From the NCBI RefSeq assembly GCF_006337125.1, contig NZ_CP040887.1:2852001-2916000 (forward strand): a stretch of DNA of 64,000 nt, in the 5' to 3' direction. Each line of letters starts with the position of its first letter. The stretch's first letter is position 1. The notes under the pieces are model-generated. The model saw only the letters and a list, made by a program, of their open reading frames with translations, was not told where the DNA came from and made no database searches. The position numbers were made by a program, and so were the translations under genes. Shown here in pieces: positions 26,133-34,930 of this stretch. The stretch comes from Serinicoccus chungangensis. GTDB lineage: Bacteria > Actinomycetota > Actinomycetes > Actinomycetales > Dermatophilaceae.

Positions 26133-26639
26133 TCAGCGTCGGTCGGCGAAGAACGCGGTGAGCAACGCCGCGCACTCCTCCTCCAGGACGCCGCCGACCA
26201 CCTCGACCCGGTGCAGCGAGCGTCGGTCGCGGGGCAGGTCCCACACCGACCCGCACGCCCCGGCCTTGTCGTCCCAGGCCCCGAAGACCACCCGGTCGAC
26301 CCGCGCGAGCACGGCCGCCCCGGCGCACATCGCGCACGGCTCCAGGGTCACGACGAGCGAGCACCCCTCCAGCCGCCAGGACCCCAGGGCGCGGCCCGCC
26401 TCGCGCAGCGCGACGACCTCAGCGTGCCCGGTCGGGTCGTGCTCGAGCTCGCGCACGTTGCGCCCCCGCCCGACCACCCGCCCGGTGGTGTCGACGACGA
26501 CCGCCCCGATGGGCACGTCACCGGACTCCCCCACCGCCCGCGCCTGCGCGACCGCCTCGGCGACCCAGCCGGGATACCTCCCCGGGCCCCACGCCGCGCC
26601 CGGCAGGGGCGCGGGCGGGGTGTCGGGCACGTCGGTCAC
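26133..26639 (-). CDS. tadA: tRNA adenosine(34) deaminase
   Basis: 168 aa. Converts the wobble adenosine of tRNA-Arg(ACG) to inosine. Zinc site: HAE at 72-74 with catalytic Glu74, and PCAMCAGA at 101-108 with Cys102 and Cys105. DVPIGAVVV and [15 protein letters not shown] are standard. The substrate, tRNA-Arg(ACG), is encoded in this window at 38023. GTG start at 26639, 17 bp from the divergent upp start, so both promoters must overlap coding sequence or give leaderless transcripts. Confidence 0.94.
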   Translation of the reverse strand: MTDVPDTPPAPLPGAAWGPGRYPGWVAEAVAQARAVGESGDVPIGAVVVDTTGRVVGRGRNVRELEHDPTGHAEVVALREAGRALGSWRLEGCSLVVTLEPCAMCAGAAVLARVDRVVFGAWDDKAGACGSVWDLPRDRRSLHRVEVVGGVLEEECAALLTAFFADRR

Positions 26640-26656
26640 GTCCTAGAGTCTGGCGT

Positions 26657-27295
26657 ATGCGCGTCCTCGTTGCCGACCACCCGCTCATCGCCCACAAGCT
26701 GACCTACCTGCGCGACCGGAGGACCGACACCCCGACCTTCCGCCGCCTGGCGGACGAGCTGGTGACGCTGCTCGCCTACGAGGCCACCCGCGAGGTGCGG
26801 GTCTCGCCGTTCGAGATCGAGACGCCGGTGGCGGCCACGACGGGCATCCACCTGGCCACGCCCAAGCCGCTCGTCGTGCCGATCCTGCGGGCCGGGCTGG
26901 GGATGCTGGACGGCATGATGCGGATGCTGCCGACCGCCGAGGTGGGCTTCCTGGGGATGGTCCGCAACGAGGAGACCCTCGAGGCGCACACCTACGCCAA
27001 CCGGCTCCCCGACGACCTCGACAAGCGGCAGTGCTACGTCCTCGACCCGATGCTCGCGACCGGGGGGACGCTCATCGCGGCGATCCGCTACCTCGTGGAG
27101 CGCGGCGCCGACGACATCACGGCGATCACCCTGCTCTCGGCGCCGGAGGGGATCGAGAAGGTCCAGGCCGGTCTGGCCGACGTCGAGCCCCCCATCACCC
27201 TGGTGACCGGCGCCATCGACGAGCGGCTCAACGAGCAGGGCTACATCGTGCCGGGGCTCGGCGACGCCGGCGACCGGCTCTACGGCGTGGTCTGA
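26657..27295 (+). CDS. upp: Uracil phosphoribosyltransferase
   Basis: 212 aa. Salvages uracil with PRPP to [23 protein letters not shown] is the usual N-terminus; [17 protein letters not shown] and [16 protein letters not shown] (the PRPP loop, about 128-143) and the C-terminal [15 protein letters not shown] uracil site are all present. The start is only 17 bp from the divergent tadA GTG, and there is no Shine-Dalgarno, which points to a leaderless mRNA. Confidence 0.96.
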   Translation: MRVLVADHPLIAHKLTYLRDRRTDTPTFRRLADELVTLLAYEATREVRVSPFEIETPVAATTGIHLATPKPLVVPILRAGLGMLDGMMRMLPTAEVGFLGMVRNEETLEAHTYANRLPDDLDKRQCYVLDPMLATGGTLIAAIRYLVERGADDITAITLLSAPEGIEKVQAGLADVEPPITLVTGAIDERLNEQGYIVPGLGDAGDRLYGVV

Positions 27296-27303
27296 GGGCC
27301 GGT

Positions 27304-28506
27304 ATGCCGCCGCCCCAGCCCGCGGACGCGCTTGCCCGGTCGCGCGGGGCGCGGGTCTCGACCCGGTCGGCGGTCGAGCCCTTCCACGTCATGGAGGTGC
27401 TCAAGGCAGCGGCGCTGCGGCAGCGCACCCACGGCGACGTGCTCACGCTGTGCGCCGGGCAGCCCTCCACCCCGGCACCGGCCGTGGCCCGGGCCGCCGC
27501 CATCGAGGCGCTGGACGCCGACGTCCTGGGCTACACCGAGTCGACCGGCATCCTCCCGCTGCGCCGGGCCGTCGCGGAGCACCACCGGGAGACCGCCGGC
27601 ATCGAGGTCGACCCGGACGACGTGGTCGTCTTCCCCGGCAGCTCGGGCGCCTTCACCACCCTCTTCCTCGCCGCCTTCGACGCCGGGGACCAGGTGGCGA
27701 TGACGCGGCCCGGCTACCCGGCATACCGCAACAGCCTGGCCGCCCTGGGCTGCGAGGTGATCGAGCTGGACTGCGGCCCCGACACCCGCTTCCAGCCGAC
27801 CGTGGCCATGCTCGAGGCGCTGCCCGCGCCACCCGCCGGTCTCATCGTGGCCTCCCCCGCCAACCCGACCGGCACCGTCGTCGACGCCGACGAGCTGGCC
27901 GCCCTGGCACGGTGGTGCGAGGAGCACGGGACGCTGCTCGTCAGCGACGAGATCTACCACGGGCTGAGCTACGGACGGCCGACCGCGAGCGCCTGGGCGA
28001 CCTCGCGCGAGAGCGTCGTCGTGGGCTCGGTCAGCAAGTACTTCTCCATGACCGGCTGGCGGGTGGGCTGGCTGCTCGCCCCGCCCGCGCTGCGCCGCCC
28101 GCTCGAGGTCCTCACCGGCAACCTCAACATCTGTCCTCCGGCCATCGGTCAGCACGCCGCGATCGCGGCCCTCGGCCCGGGCGCGCGGGAGGAGCTGGAC
28201 GCCCACCGGGAGCGGTATGCCGCCACCCGCGAGCTCCTGCTCCGGCGGCTCCCGGAGGTCGGGCTGCAGGACTACGCCCCGCCGGACGGCGCCTTCTACG
28301 CCTGGTGCGACATCGGGCACCTCACCGACGACTCGGTCGCGTGGTGCCGGGCGCTGCTGGACGACTGTGGCGTGGCCCTCACCCCCGGCGTGGACTTCGA
28401 CACCGTGCAGGGCCACCGCAAGGTGCGGCTCAGCTTCGCCGGCTCGACGCAGGAGGTCGCCGAGGCGCTCGACCGCATGGCCGCCTCGCCGCTGCTGCGC
28501 GCCTGA
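27304..28506 (+). CDS. Class I/II pyridoxal phosphate aminotransferase
   Basis: 400 aa. Fold type I aminotransferase of the aspartate/aromatic type. VLTLCAGQPSTPAP, YTESTGILPLRRAVAEH, NPTGTVVDADELAAL, VSDEIYHGLSY and VGSVSKYFSMTGWRVGW (PLP lysine in SKYF) are conserved, and VRLSFAGS carries the substrate carboxylate arginine. The ATG at 27304 lies inside a GGTATGCC octamer only 8 bp after the upp stop. Substrate not assignable; a second aminotransferase of a different branch is at 35062. Confidence 0.9.
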   Translation: MPPPQPADALARSRGARVSTRSAVEPFHVMEVLKAAALRQRTHGDVLTLCAGQPSTPAPAVARAAAIEALDADVLGYTESTGILPLRRAVAEHHRETAGIEVDPDDVVVFPGSSGAFTTLFLAAFDAGDQVAMTRPGYPAYRNSLAALGCEVIELDCGPDTRFQPTVAMLEALPAPPAGLIVASPANPTGTVVDADELAALARWCEEHGTLLVSDEIYHGLSYGRPTASAWATSRESVVVGSVSKYFSMTGWRVGWLLAPPALRRPLEVLTGNLNICPPAIGQHAAIAALGPGAREELDAHRERYAATRELLLRRLPEVGLQDYAPPDGAFYAWCDIGHLTDDSVAWCRALLDDCGVALTPGVDFDTVQGHRKVRLSFAGSTQEVAEALDRMAASPLLRA

Positions 28507-28547
28507 CCTCTCCTCCCTGCGCGGCCGGGTGTCGACCGTGGCTGGCC

Positions 28548-29480
28548 TCACCCAGACCGGGCGTCGACCGTCCTGACGGCAGGGGCCACCGGCTCCACCG
28601 CGTGCGGGACCCGCGGACGACACTGGCCGGCCAGCGCCCCGGCGAGGGCGAGACCGACCCCGACCAGCTGCACGGTGCCGAACGGCTCGGCCAGCAGCGC
28701 CACCCCGAGCCCGGTCCCGACCACCGGGTTCACCAGCCCGAGCAGGGCGGTCGACCCCGCGCTCATCCGGGTCAGGCCGGTGAACCAGCACACGTAGGCC
28801 ACCGCCGTGCCGACCACGCCGAGGTAGGCGTAGGCACCTGCCGCCGCGGCGTCCACCGGTGGCGGCGCACCCTCCACCACCCAGGCGACCGGCAGCAGCA
28901 CCAGCCCTCCGGCGAGCAGCGTCCAGCTCGTCATCGGGAGCAGACCAGCCGGTGACGGCCACCGCTTGACGAGCACGAACCCGAGCGCCGAGCTGACGAC
29001 CGCGCCGACCGAGGCGGCCAGACCCACCAGGTCCACACCACCCGGGACCTCCGCCGCCAGCAGCGCCACACCGCAGACCCCGACGACACCTCCGACGACC
29101 TGCCACCGCCACGGTGGCTCCCGGAGCAGCAGCCAGGCCAGACCCATCACCACGAGCGGCGACAGCGCGGTGGTGGTCGCCGCCAGCCCGCTCGGGAGCC
29201 GATAGGCGGCCACGAAGAGCAGGGCGAAGAACAGCCCGATGTTGAGCACCCCGAGGATCGCCGCGCGCCACCACCACGACCCGCGGGGCAGCCGACGCGT
29301 CAGCACGAGCAGCAGGAGCCCGGCCGGCAGGGCCCGGACCACCGCCGAGAAGAGCGGTCGCCCGTCGGGGAGCCACAGCTGGGTCACCGCGTAGGTCGAC
29401 CCCCACGCCACCGGCGCCACCAGGGTGACGAGGACGAGGGCGATGCGCGGGAGCGGCGGCGGCAGGATTTTGTCTTCCAC
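28548..29480 (-). CDS. EamA/DMT-family transporter
   Basis: 310 aa from a GTG at 29480; ten membrane helices in two EamA repeats (VAPVAWGSTYAVTQLWLP opening, FTGLTRMSAGSTALLGLVNPVVGTGLG in the second). Drug/metabolite exporter type; substrate unknown. The frame is open to a TTG at 29516, but that start would place the two palindromic operators and a TATAGT box inside the gene. TATAGT at 29488-29493 (minus strand) puts the +1 very near the GTG at 29480, so a leaderless start there is the most economical reading. Divergent from a MarR regulator. Confidence 0.85.
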   Translation of the reverse strand: MEDKILPPPLPRIALVLVTLVAPVAWGSTYAVTQLWLPDGRPLFSAVVRALPAGLLLLVLTRRLPRGSWWWRAAILGVLNIGLFFALLFVAAYRLPSGLAATTTALSPLVVMGLAWLLLREPPWRWQVVGGVVGVCGVALLAAEVPGGVDLVGLAASVGAVVSSALGFVLVKRWPSPAGLLPMTSWTLLAGGLVLLPVAWVVEGAPPPVDAAAAGAYAYLGVVGTAVAYVCWFTGLTRMSAGSTALLGLVNPVVGTGLGVALLAEPFGTVQLVGVGLALAGALAGQCRPRVPHAVEPVAPAVRTVDARSG

Positions 29481-29507
29481 GGAAGACACTATATTTTCCT
29501 CGGAAAA
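29472..29507. promoter_or_regulatory. Two palindromic operators between eamA and marR
   Basis: GTCTTCC-AC-GGAAGAC (29472-29487) and TTTTCC-TC-GGAAAA (29494-29507) share the core TTCCNNGGAA. Their centres are 21 bp apart, two helical turns, so dimers would sit on the same face. They overlap TATAGT (minus, for eamA) and TATTTT with TTGTCT (plus, for marR). MarR-family proteins bind palindromes of this size; these are very likely its sites. Confidence 0.75.
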
Positions 29508-29536
29508 GATCTGCAACAGGCCGCTAGGATCGGGCT

Positions 29537-30034
29537 GTGACGGACAGCGACCCGGTCGACGCGATCCTCGAGCAGTGGCGCCGCGAGCGCCCGGACCTCG
29601 ACCCCTCCCCGATGGGGGTCATCGGCAGGATCAGTCGGCTGGGCGACGAGCTCGACGCCCGGTTGCGCCCGGTCTTCGCAGCCAGCGGGCTGGGTGAGGG
29701 CGAGTTCGACGTGCTGGCCACGCTCCGCCGCAGCGGACCGCGGGCCGAGCTCACCCCTGGCGAGCTCACGGCGTCGATGATGGTGACCTCGGGCGCCGTG
29801 TCCAAACGGCTCGACCGCCTGGTCGGGGCGGGACTGGTGCGTCGCCGCAGCAGCGACGAGGACGCGCGGTCACGACTGGTCTCCCTCACCGCGCAGGGCC
29901 GCGCGCTGGTCGACGCGACGGTCGAGGCGCACCTGGCGAACGAGGAACGTCTGCTCGCCGGGCTCTCGCGCGAGGAGCGTCACCAGCTCGCCGACCTGCT
30001 CCGCAGACTCACGCTCTCGCTCCCGGCGGGGTGA
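29537..30034 (+). CDS. MarR-family transcriptional regulator
   Basis: 165 aa. Winged helix-turn-helix with the MarR pattern: LGDELDARLRPVFAASGLGEGEFDVLATLRRSG (dimer helix and first recognition helices), LTPGELTASMMVTSGAVSKRLDRLVGAGLVRRRSSDEDARSRLVSLTAQGRALVD (recognition helix and wing with the DEDxR signature). GTG start at 29537. Divergent from an EamA exporter with two operators in between, so it is a local repressor of the pump and of itself, relieved by an unknown small molecule. Confidence 0.93.
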   Translation: MTDSDPVDAILEQWRRERPDLDPSPMGVIGRISRLGDELDARLRPVFAASGLGEGEFDVLATLRRSGPRAELTPGELTASMMVTSGAVSKRLDRLVGAGLVRRRSSDEDARSRLVSLTAQGRALVDATVEAHLANEERLLAGLSREERHQLADLLRRLTLSLPAG

Positions 30035-30170
30035 CGGCGTCCGGGAGCACGGCGCCGGCGCGGGGTCGACGGGCACGACACGCATGAGGTCGCGAGGCTC
30101 GGCATACCCCACCACATCTGCCACACTGGCACCAGACCCGTGTCCACCTGTCCAGCGAAAGGCACCTGAC

Positions 30171-30341
30171 ATGCCGTCCACGGTCAAGAAGGTCCTGCAC
30201 TGGCTGCTGTGGGGCTTCCTCATCTACGCCGTCATCACCAACCCCGACCGCGCCGCGGACATCGTGCGGGCGGTCTGGGACATCATCAGCCAGGGCTTCC
30301 TCAACATCGGCCGGTTCTTCAACCAGCTGATGGGGGTCTGA
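30171..30341 (+). CDS. Small membrane protein, 56 aa
   Basis: 56 aa with basic N-terminus (PSTVKKVLHW), a hydrophobic helix (LLWGFLIYAVITN) and an amphipathic second helix (IVRAVWDIISQGFLNIGRFF). GAAAGG precedes the ATG. It stands 14 bp before the PH-domain gene, a pairing I have seen in actinobacteria, and is probably cotranscribed. Function unknown. Confidence 0.75.
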   Translation: MPSTVKKVLHWLLWGFLIYAVITNPDRAADIVRAVWDIISQGFLNIGRFFNQLMGV

Positions 30342-30355
30342 GCCGTCGAGGCTGC

Positions 30356-31150
30356 GTGACCGCCCACCCGTCGACCGCGCCCCGCATCAGCCGGCGGGTC
30401 GCCAAGCGCTACCTGCTCACCGACGAGCGGGTGGTCGTGTCGACCCGTTGGCACTGGGCCACACTCCTCAAGCCGGGGTTCGCCGTGGCCGTCGCCCTCT
30501 TCCTCACCCTGTGGGTGGCGGCGTCGGTGACCGAGCCGGCGGCGACCGGCATCGCGTTGTGCGTGCTCGCGGTCGTCTGCGCCTGGGCGGCGTGGCAGGT
30601 GCTGGAGTGGCGCTGCGAGTGGTTCATCGCGACCGACCGCCGGCTGCTCAAGACCTACGGCCTCATCACCCAGCGGGTGGCGATGATGCCGCTGGTCAAG
30701 GTCACCGACATGAGCTACGACCGCACCATCGCCGGTCGGCTCCTGGGCTACGGCCGCTTCGTCATGGAGTCCGCCGGCCAGGACCAGGCGCTGAGCCACA
30801 TCGACTACATCCCGCAGCCGGACGCGAAGTACCAGGCCATGTGCGAGACCATCTTCGGCCGCGACGTCCGCGACCCGGGCGAGGACGACGACGGGTGGGA
30901 CGACGAGGGGTATGCCGACGCCCCGGCCCCCGACCCCCGCGACGCGGGCCGGCGCTCGTGGGGCCAGGGCCAGGGCCACGACCGCGCGGGAGCGGGACGC
31001 CCGGTGACCGGGGAGCAGCGCCAGTGGGAGCCGGTCGACCCGGGCCAGCTGCCGTCGGACTGGGACTGGGAGGGTGAGACCCCCGGCTCCCGCCGGGCCC
31101 CCGCGCGGCGGCGGGTCGCGGTCGACCCGGACCCCACTCCCCTGCGCTGA
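30356..31150 (+). CDS. Membrane protein with bacterial PH domain (bPH2)
   Basis: 264 aa from GTG 30356. RRVAKRYLLTDERVVVSTRWHWATLLKP precedes two membrane helices (about 40-85), and then the bPH2 domain (WFIATDRRLLKTYGLITQRVAMMPLVKVTDMSYDRT, about 90-160). The C-terminal 100 residues are Asp/Gly/Arg-rich and predicted disordered, which is unusual in length for the YdbS-like family. Role unknown; bPH2 proteins are membrane-associated. Three 22-bp repeats start 19 bp after the stop codon. Confidence 0.85.
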   Translation: MTAHPSTAPRISRRVAKRYLLTDERVVVSTRWHWATLLKPGFAVAVALFLTLWVAASVTEPAATGIALCVLAVVCAWAAWQVLEWRCEWFIATDRRLLKTYGLITQRVAMMPLVKVTDMSYDRTIAGRLLGYGRFVMESAGQDQALSHIDYIPQPDAKYQAMCETIFGRDVRDPGEDDDGWDDEGYADAPAPDPRDAGRRSWGQGQGHDRAGAGRPVTGEQRQWEPVDPGQLPSDWDWEGETPGSRRAPARRRVAVDPDPTPLR

Positions 31151-31169
31151 CGCCACCACCCCGCTCCCC

Positions 31170-31235
31170 GCACAGGACGCACGGTCAGACCGCACCAGAC
31201 GCGCCACCAGACCGCACCAGACGCGCCTGGCGACC
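31170..31235 (+). repeat. Array of three 22-bp units with core GCACCRGACGCG
   Basis: Cores at 31170 (GCACAGGACGCA), 31192 (GCACCAGACGCG) and 31214 (GCACCAGACGCG), spaced exactly 22 bp; each unit ends in ACC. It lies in the sense direction just after the bPH2 gene stop and ends where the convergent gene stops. Confidence 0.75.
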
Positions 31236-31236
31236 G

Positions 31237-31860
31237 TCAGCCGCCCGCCGGCACCTCCAGCTCGAACCTGTCCCCGTGCGGGCGGAAGCCGATCCGCTCG
31301 TAGTAGGGGTGCTGCATCCCTGCCGGCGAGAGCACCCGGGTGAAGCCGCGGCGGGAGAACAGCCCGGACTCGCGGTACACGAACTCCCCCGGCGAGAAGT
31401 CGCGGTGGCTGGGGGTGACCCAGTCGAGGACGACCTCGGCGGTGCCCTCGCCGGCGTCCCGCGCCAGGACCACCCCGACGGTCTCGTCACCCTGGAGCAC
31501 GAGGAAGGCCGAGTGCTCGGCCGCCGGCTCGTGCTCGAAGCCCGGGTTGTAGCGCGCGATGTCCTCGCCGTGGACCGCCAGCACGTGCCCCAGGTAGCGG
31601 TCGTCCGGCTCGACCTCCAGGACGGTGTAGGCGTCGGCGTCGTGCCGGCTGCGCAGCATCCGCCACAGGTAGACGACGTTGATGACGGCGAGCACGACGT
31701 TGAGCCCGACCATCGGCCATACCCCGACGACCGCGTTGTAGCCGATGAGGACGACGCAGCCGACCAGGTTGATCCACCGCAGCCGCAGCACCCGCGTCTG
31801 CAGCAACGACACCACCAGGATGGTCGAGCCGACCCAGCCGAGGACCTCGATCCAGTTCAT
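31237..31860 (-). CDS. YgjV-like membrane protein fused to a GNAT-like domain
   Basis: 207 aa. The first 75 residues hold three membrane helices (WIEVLGWVGSTILVVSLLQ, RWINLVGCVVLIGYNAVVG, VGLNVVLAVINVVYLWRML) like the YgjV/PnuC-type inner membrane proteins. Residues about 80-207 resemble a GNAT fold: AFLVLQGDETVGVVLARD, VVLDWVTPSHRDF, FSRRGFTRVLSPAGMQHPYYERIGFRPHGDRFEL (the YERIGFRP end is typical of GNAT enzymes). The acetyl-CoA pyrophosphate loop R/Q-x-x-G-x-G/A is not clear, so enzyme activity is uncertain. Substrate unknown. Confidence 0.78.
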   Translation of the reverse strand: MNWIEVLGWVGSTILVVSLLQTRVLRLRWINLVGCVVLIGYNAVVGVWPMVGLNVVLAVINVVYLWRMLRSRHDADAYTVLEVEPDDRYLGHVLAVHGEDIARYNPGFEHEPAAEHSAFLVLQGDETVGVVLARDAGEGTAEVVLDWVTPSHRDFSPGEFVYRESGLFSRRGFTRVLSPAGMQHPYYERIGFRPHGDRFELEVPAGG

Positions 31861-31907
31861 CCAGGCAGGGTAGGGGGTCGGCGCGCGGCAAACCTAGAAT
31901 CACCCTC

Positions 31908-32477
31908 ATGGCAGTCCGACCCATCACCGTCATCGGCCACAAGGCCCTGCACACCCGCACCAAGAGAGTGCGCGAGATCACCGACGAGGTCCGCACCCTC
32001 GTGGACGACATGTTCGACACGATGGCCGCGGCGGAGGGCGTCGGCCTGGCCGCGAACCAGGTCGGGGTGCGGCTGCGCCTCTTCGTCTACGACTGCCCCG
32101 TTCCGGGCGAGGACAACGCCCGCGGGGTCGTGGTCAACCCGGTGCTCGAACGCCTCGGCAGCCCCGCGCCGCTGGACGACGAGGAGGACGGCGAGGGCTG
32201 CCTCTCGGTCCCCGGTGAGTGGTTCCCGCTGGCCCGTCACCCGCGCGCCCGGGTGACCGGCACCGACCTGGACGGCAACGAGGTCGTCGTCGAGGGGGAC
32301 GGCCTGCTCGCCCGGTGCCTGCAGCACGAGACCGACCATCTCGACGGCTACCTCTACGTCGACAAGCTCACCGGCCCGGTCAAGGCGGAGGCCCGCGAGG
32401 CGGTCAAGGACCGTGGCTGGGCCGCCGACGGCATCGTCCGCTGGGACCCGTCGGCCACCACCGCCGACGAGGTCTGA
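31908..32477 (+). CDS. def: Peptide deformylase
   Basis: 189 aa. Removes the N-formyl group from nascent proteins. All three motifs are present: GVGLAANQ (motif 1), EGCLSVPG (motif 2, Cys metal ligand) and QHETDHLDG (motif 3, HExxH metal site with catalytic Glu). The length is normal for the actinobacterial type. ATG 31908. The short C-terminal extension (WAADGIVRWDPSATTADEV) is typical. No fmt gene lies beside it. Confidence 0.96.
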   Translation: MAVRPITVIGHKALHTRTKRVREITDEVRTLVDDMFDTMAAAEGVGLAANQVGVRLRLFVYDCPVPGEDNARGVVVNPVLERLGSPAPLDDEEDGEGCLSVPGEWFPLARHPRARVTGTDLDGNEVVVEGDGLLARCLQHETDHLDGYLYVDKLTGPVKAEAREAVKDRGWAADGIVRWDPSATTADEV

Positions 32478-32488
32478 GAGCCCCGGGT

Positions 32489-33424
32489 ATGCCCGCCGCC
32501 CCGGTCCTCGACCGCCGCACCCTGCTCGCCCTGACCGGGGGGCTCTCGCTGGCGGCGTGCACGGGCGGCCAGCAGGGCTCGGGACCGGGAGACGGGTCGA
32601 CGGGCGCCCCGGGCGCGAGCTCCTCCCCGACCGCCGCAGCGGGGTCCGGGCCGTCCACGGCTGGGCCCCTGCGCCCGGGCCGGGTCGGCTACGGCGACCA
32701 CCCCTCGCAGTGGGCCGAGTACCAGATGCCCGAGGGCCCGAGCCGGGGCACGGTCGTGGTCCTGCACGGAGGGTTCTGGCGCGAGGCCTACGGCGCCGAC
32801 CTCGGTGAGCCGCTCGCGGCCGACCTGCTGGGTCGCGGCTGGAGCACGCTCAACGTGGAGTACCGCCGCGTCGGCGGGGGTGGCGGGTACCCGCAGACCT
32901 TCGACGACGTGCATGCCGCGCTCGAGCTGCTCGGCACGGGCGACGAGCGCCGCGGGGACGGCTCCGCCGACGGCCCGGTCGTCACGCTCGGGCACTCGGC
33001 CGGTGGGCACCTCGCGGCCTGGGCCGCCGGCCGGCTCGTGTCCGGTCCGTGGCAGGGCCGTGTCTCGGTGACCCACGTGCTCTCCCAGGCCGGCGTGCTG
33101 GACCTGGGCACGGCATACCGCGAGCGCCTGGGCTCCGGCGCGGCCCGGGACCTCGTCGGCTTCGGTCCGGACGACCCGCGCTTCGCCGCCCTGGACCCGA
33201 CGCGCCAGGTCCCGGTCGCCGCGCCGGTGTGGGCGCTGCACGCCCCGGACGACGAGCAGGTGCCGATCAGCCAGTCGCAGGGGTATGTCGCGGCAGCCCG
33301 GGAGGCGGGGGGCACGGCCGAGCTCGTCGAGGTCACCGGCGGCCACTTCGACCACATCGACGTCGCCACCGACGCCTGGGCGCAGGTCGTCGCGCTCCTG
33401 GACGGCATCAGCCCGCCCCGCTGA
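32489..33424 (+). CDS. Alpha/beta hydrolase lipoprotein
   Basis: 311 aa. Lipoprotein signal with Tat-like DRRTLLALTGGLS and lipobox LAAC (Cys24), then a Gly/Ser/Pro-rich spacer to about 60. Hydrolase domain: VVVLHGGFWRE (oxyanion hole), GHSAGGHLA (nucleophile), HAPDDEQVP (catalytic Asp) and TGGHFDHID (catalytic His), like the esterase/lipase group close to BD-FAE and kynurenine formamidases. Acts at the outer face of the membrane; substrate unknown. The ATG lies in a GGTATGCC octamer, 11 bp after def. Confidence 0.85.
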   Translation: MPAAPVLDRRTLLALTGGLSLAACTGGQQGSGPGDGSTGAPGASSSPTAAAGSGPSTAGPLRPGRVGYGDHPSQWAEYQMPEGPSRGTVVVLHGGFWREAYGADLGEPLAADLLGRGWSTLNVEYRRVGGGGGYPQTFDDVHAALELLGTGDERRGDGSADGPVVTLGHSAGGHLAAWAAGRLVSGPWQGRVSVTHVLSQAGVLDLGTAYRERLGSGAARDLVGFGPDDPRFAALDPTRQVPVAAPVWALHAPDDEQVPISQSQGYVAAAREAGGTAELVEVTGGHFDHIDVATDAWAQVVALLDGISPPR

Positions 33425-33450
33425 GCGATCCCCGACCTCTCCTGCGCAGC

Positions 33451-33492
33451 AGGTGCTCCTCCGCGGTGAGGCATCACGGCAGAGGAGCACCT
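33451..33492. terminator. Hairpin between convergent hydrolase and sugar porter genes
   Basis: AGGTGCTCCTC (33451-33461) and GAGGAGCACCT (33482-33492) are exact 11-bp complements with an imperfect inner stem. Placed between two convergent stop codons, it probably terminates both transcripts. Confidence 0.75.
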
Positions 33493-33523
33493 CCTGGGGA
33501 GGAGTCCGCCCAGCGCTGCGGCG

Positions 33524-34930
33524 TCAGTCCATGTCCTCCAGCTCGCGGCCGTTGGTCTCCGGCACGAACTTCAGGACGAAGAAGAAGCTGAGCAGGGCGC
33601 AGAGCGTGTAGAAGCCGTAGGCGAAGCCCAGCCCCAGGTCGGCCATGGCCGGGAAGCTCGTCGAGATGACGAAGTTGGCCAACCACTGCGCGGCCGCGGC
33701 GACACCGAGCGCCGTGGCGCGGATGCGGTTGTTGAACATCTCGCCCAGCAGCACCCAGACACCCGGGCCCCACGACATGCCGAAGAAGACGACGAAGGCG
33801 TTCGCGGCGATGAGCGCGACGAGGCCGGTGCTGTCCCCGAGCTGGGGAGAGCCGTCGACGACGGGGGCGTTGGCGAAGATCCACGCCATCGTCCCGAGCG
33901 AGACGAACATCCCCGCCGACCCGATCGTGAGCAGCACCCGCCGGCCGATCTTGTCGATGAGCGCGATGGCGATGACCGTGACGACGATGTTGGTCAGCGA
34001 GGTGAGGACGGTCTGGGTGAGCGCGTCCTCCTCGGTGAAGCCGACCGCCTGCCACAGCGTCGAGGAGTAGTAGAAGATGACGTTGATCCCGACGAACTGC
34101 TGGAAGACCGAGAGCCCGATGCCGATCCAGACGATCGGGAGCAGCCCGCCGCCGGACTTCACCAGGTCCGTCAGCGACGCCTTGGCCTCCCGCCGCACCG
34201 TCCGCTGGATCTCGGTGATCCGGTCGGCGATGCCGCGCATCATGACCCGGCCCAGGACCTCGCGGGCCTCGTCGACGCGGCCGAGGGTGACGAGGTAGCG
34301 CGGCGACTCGGGGATCGTCGTGGCCAGCACGCCGTAGGCGACGGCCGGGATGATCTCGGCCCAGAACATCCAACGCCACGCGGTGCTGCCCCACAGGGCC
34401 TCCGCGGAGCCGCCCGCGACGCCGGCGAGGAAGTAGTCCGAGAGCAGGGCGATGAAGATGCCGCTGACGATGGCCAGCTGCTGCAGCGAGCCCAGCCGGC
34501 CCCGGATCGACGCGGGGGCGATCTCCGCGATGTAGGCGGGCGCGATGACCGACGCGGCGCCCACGCCGAGACCCCCCACCACCCGCCAGAGGATCATGTC
34601 GACCGGGCCGAAGGCGAAGCCGGACCCGATGGCCGAGATGGTGAAGAGCGCCGAGGCGAGCATCATGACCCGGATCCGGCCCAGACGTTCGGCCAGCCGG
34701 CCGGCGGCATACGCCCCCGCCATGCAGCCGAGCAGCGCCGAGCTCACGACGAAGCCGGTGAGGACCGACCCCATCTCGAAGTCGCCCTGCATGGCGGTGA
34801 CCGCGCCGTTGATGACGGCGGTGTCGAAGCCGAAGAGGAAGCCGCCCAACGCGGCCACCGAGGCCAGGAGGATCGCCTTCCCGAGATAGTAGTCCCGCTC
34901 CCCGATCTGCACCTGCGACTGTCCGCTCAT
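33524..34930 (-). CDS. Sugar porter family MFS transporter
   Basis: 468 aa, 12 membrane helices. Sugar-porter motifs: GGFLFGFDTAVINGA, RLAERLGRIRVMM, PESPRYLVTLGRVDEA, QQFVGINVIFYYSSTLWQ (the QQxxGxNxxxYY sugar site), DKIGRRVLL and PETNGRELEDMD. Proton-coupled uptake of a hexose or pentose. ATG at 34930 preceded by GAAAGGG; an upstream ATG adds little. The 131-bp interval to the divergent aminotransferase holds both promoters but no obvious operator. Confidence 0.92.
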   Translation of the reverse strand: MSGQSQVQIGERDYYLGKAILLASVAALGGFLFGFDTAVINGAVTAMQGDFEMGSVLTGFVVSSALLGCMAGAYAAGRLAERLGRIRVMMLASALFTISAIGSGFAFGPVDMILWRVVGGLGVGAASVIAPAYIAEIAPASIRGRLGSLQQLAIVSGIFIALLSDYFLAGVAGGSAEALWGSTAWRWMFWAEIIPAVAYGVLATTIPESPRYLVTLGRVDEAREVLGRVMMRGIADRITEIQRTVRREAKASLTDLVKSGGGLLPIVWIGIGLSVFQQFVGINVIFYYSSTLWQAVGFTEEDALTQTVLTSLTNIVVTVIAIALIDKIGRRVLLTIGSAGMFVSLGTMAWIFANAPVVDGSPQLGDSTGLVALIAANAFVVFFGMSWGPGVWVLLGEMFNNRIRATALGVAAAAQWLANFVISTSFPAMADLGLGFAYGFYTLCALLSFFFVLKFVPETNGRELEDMD

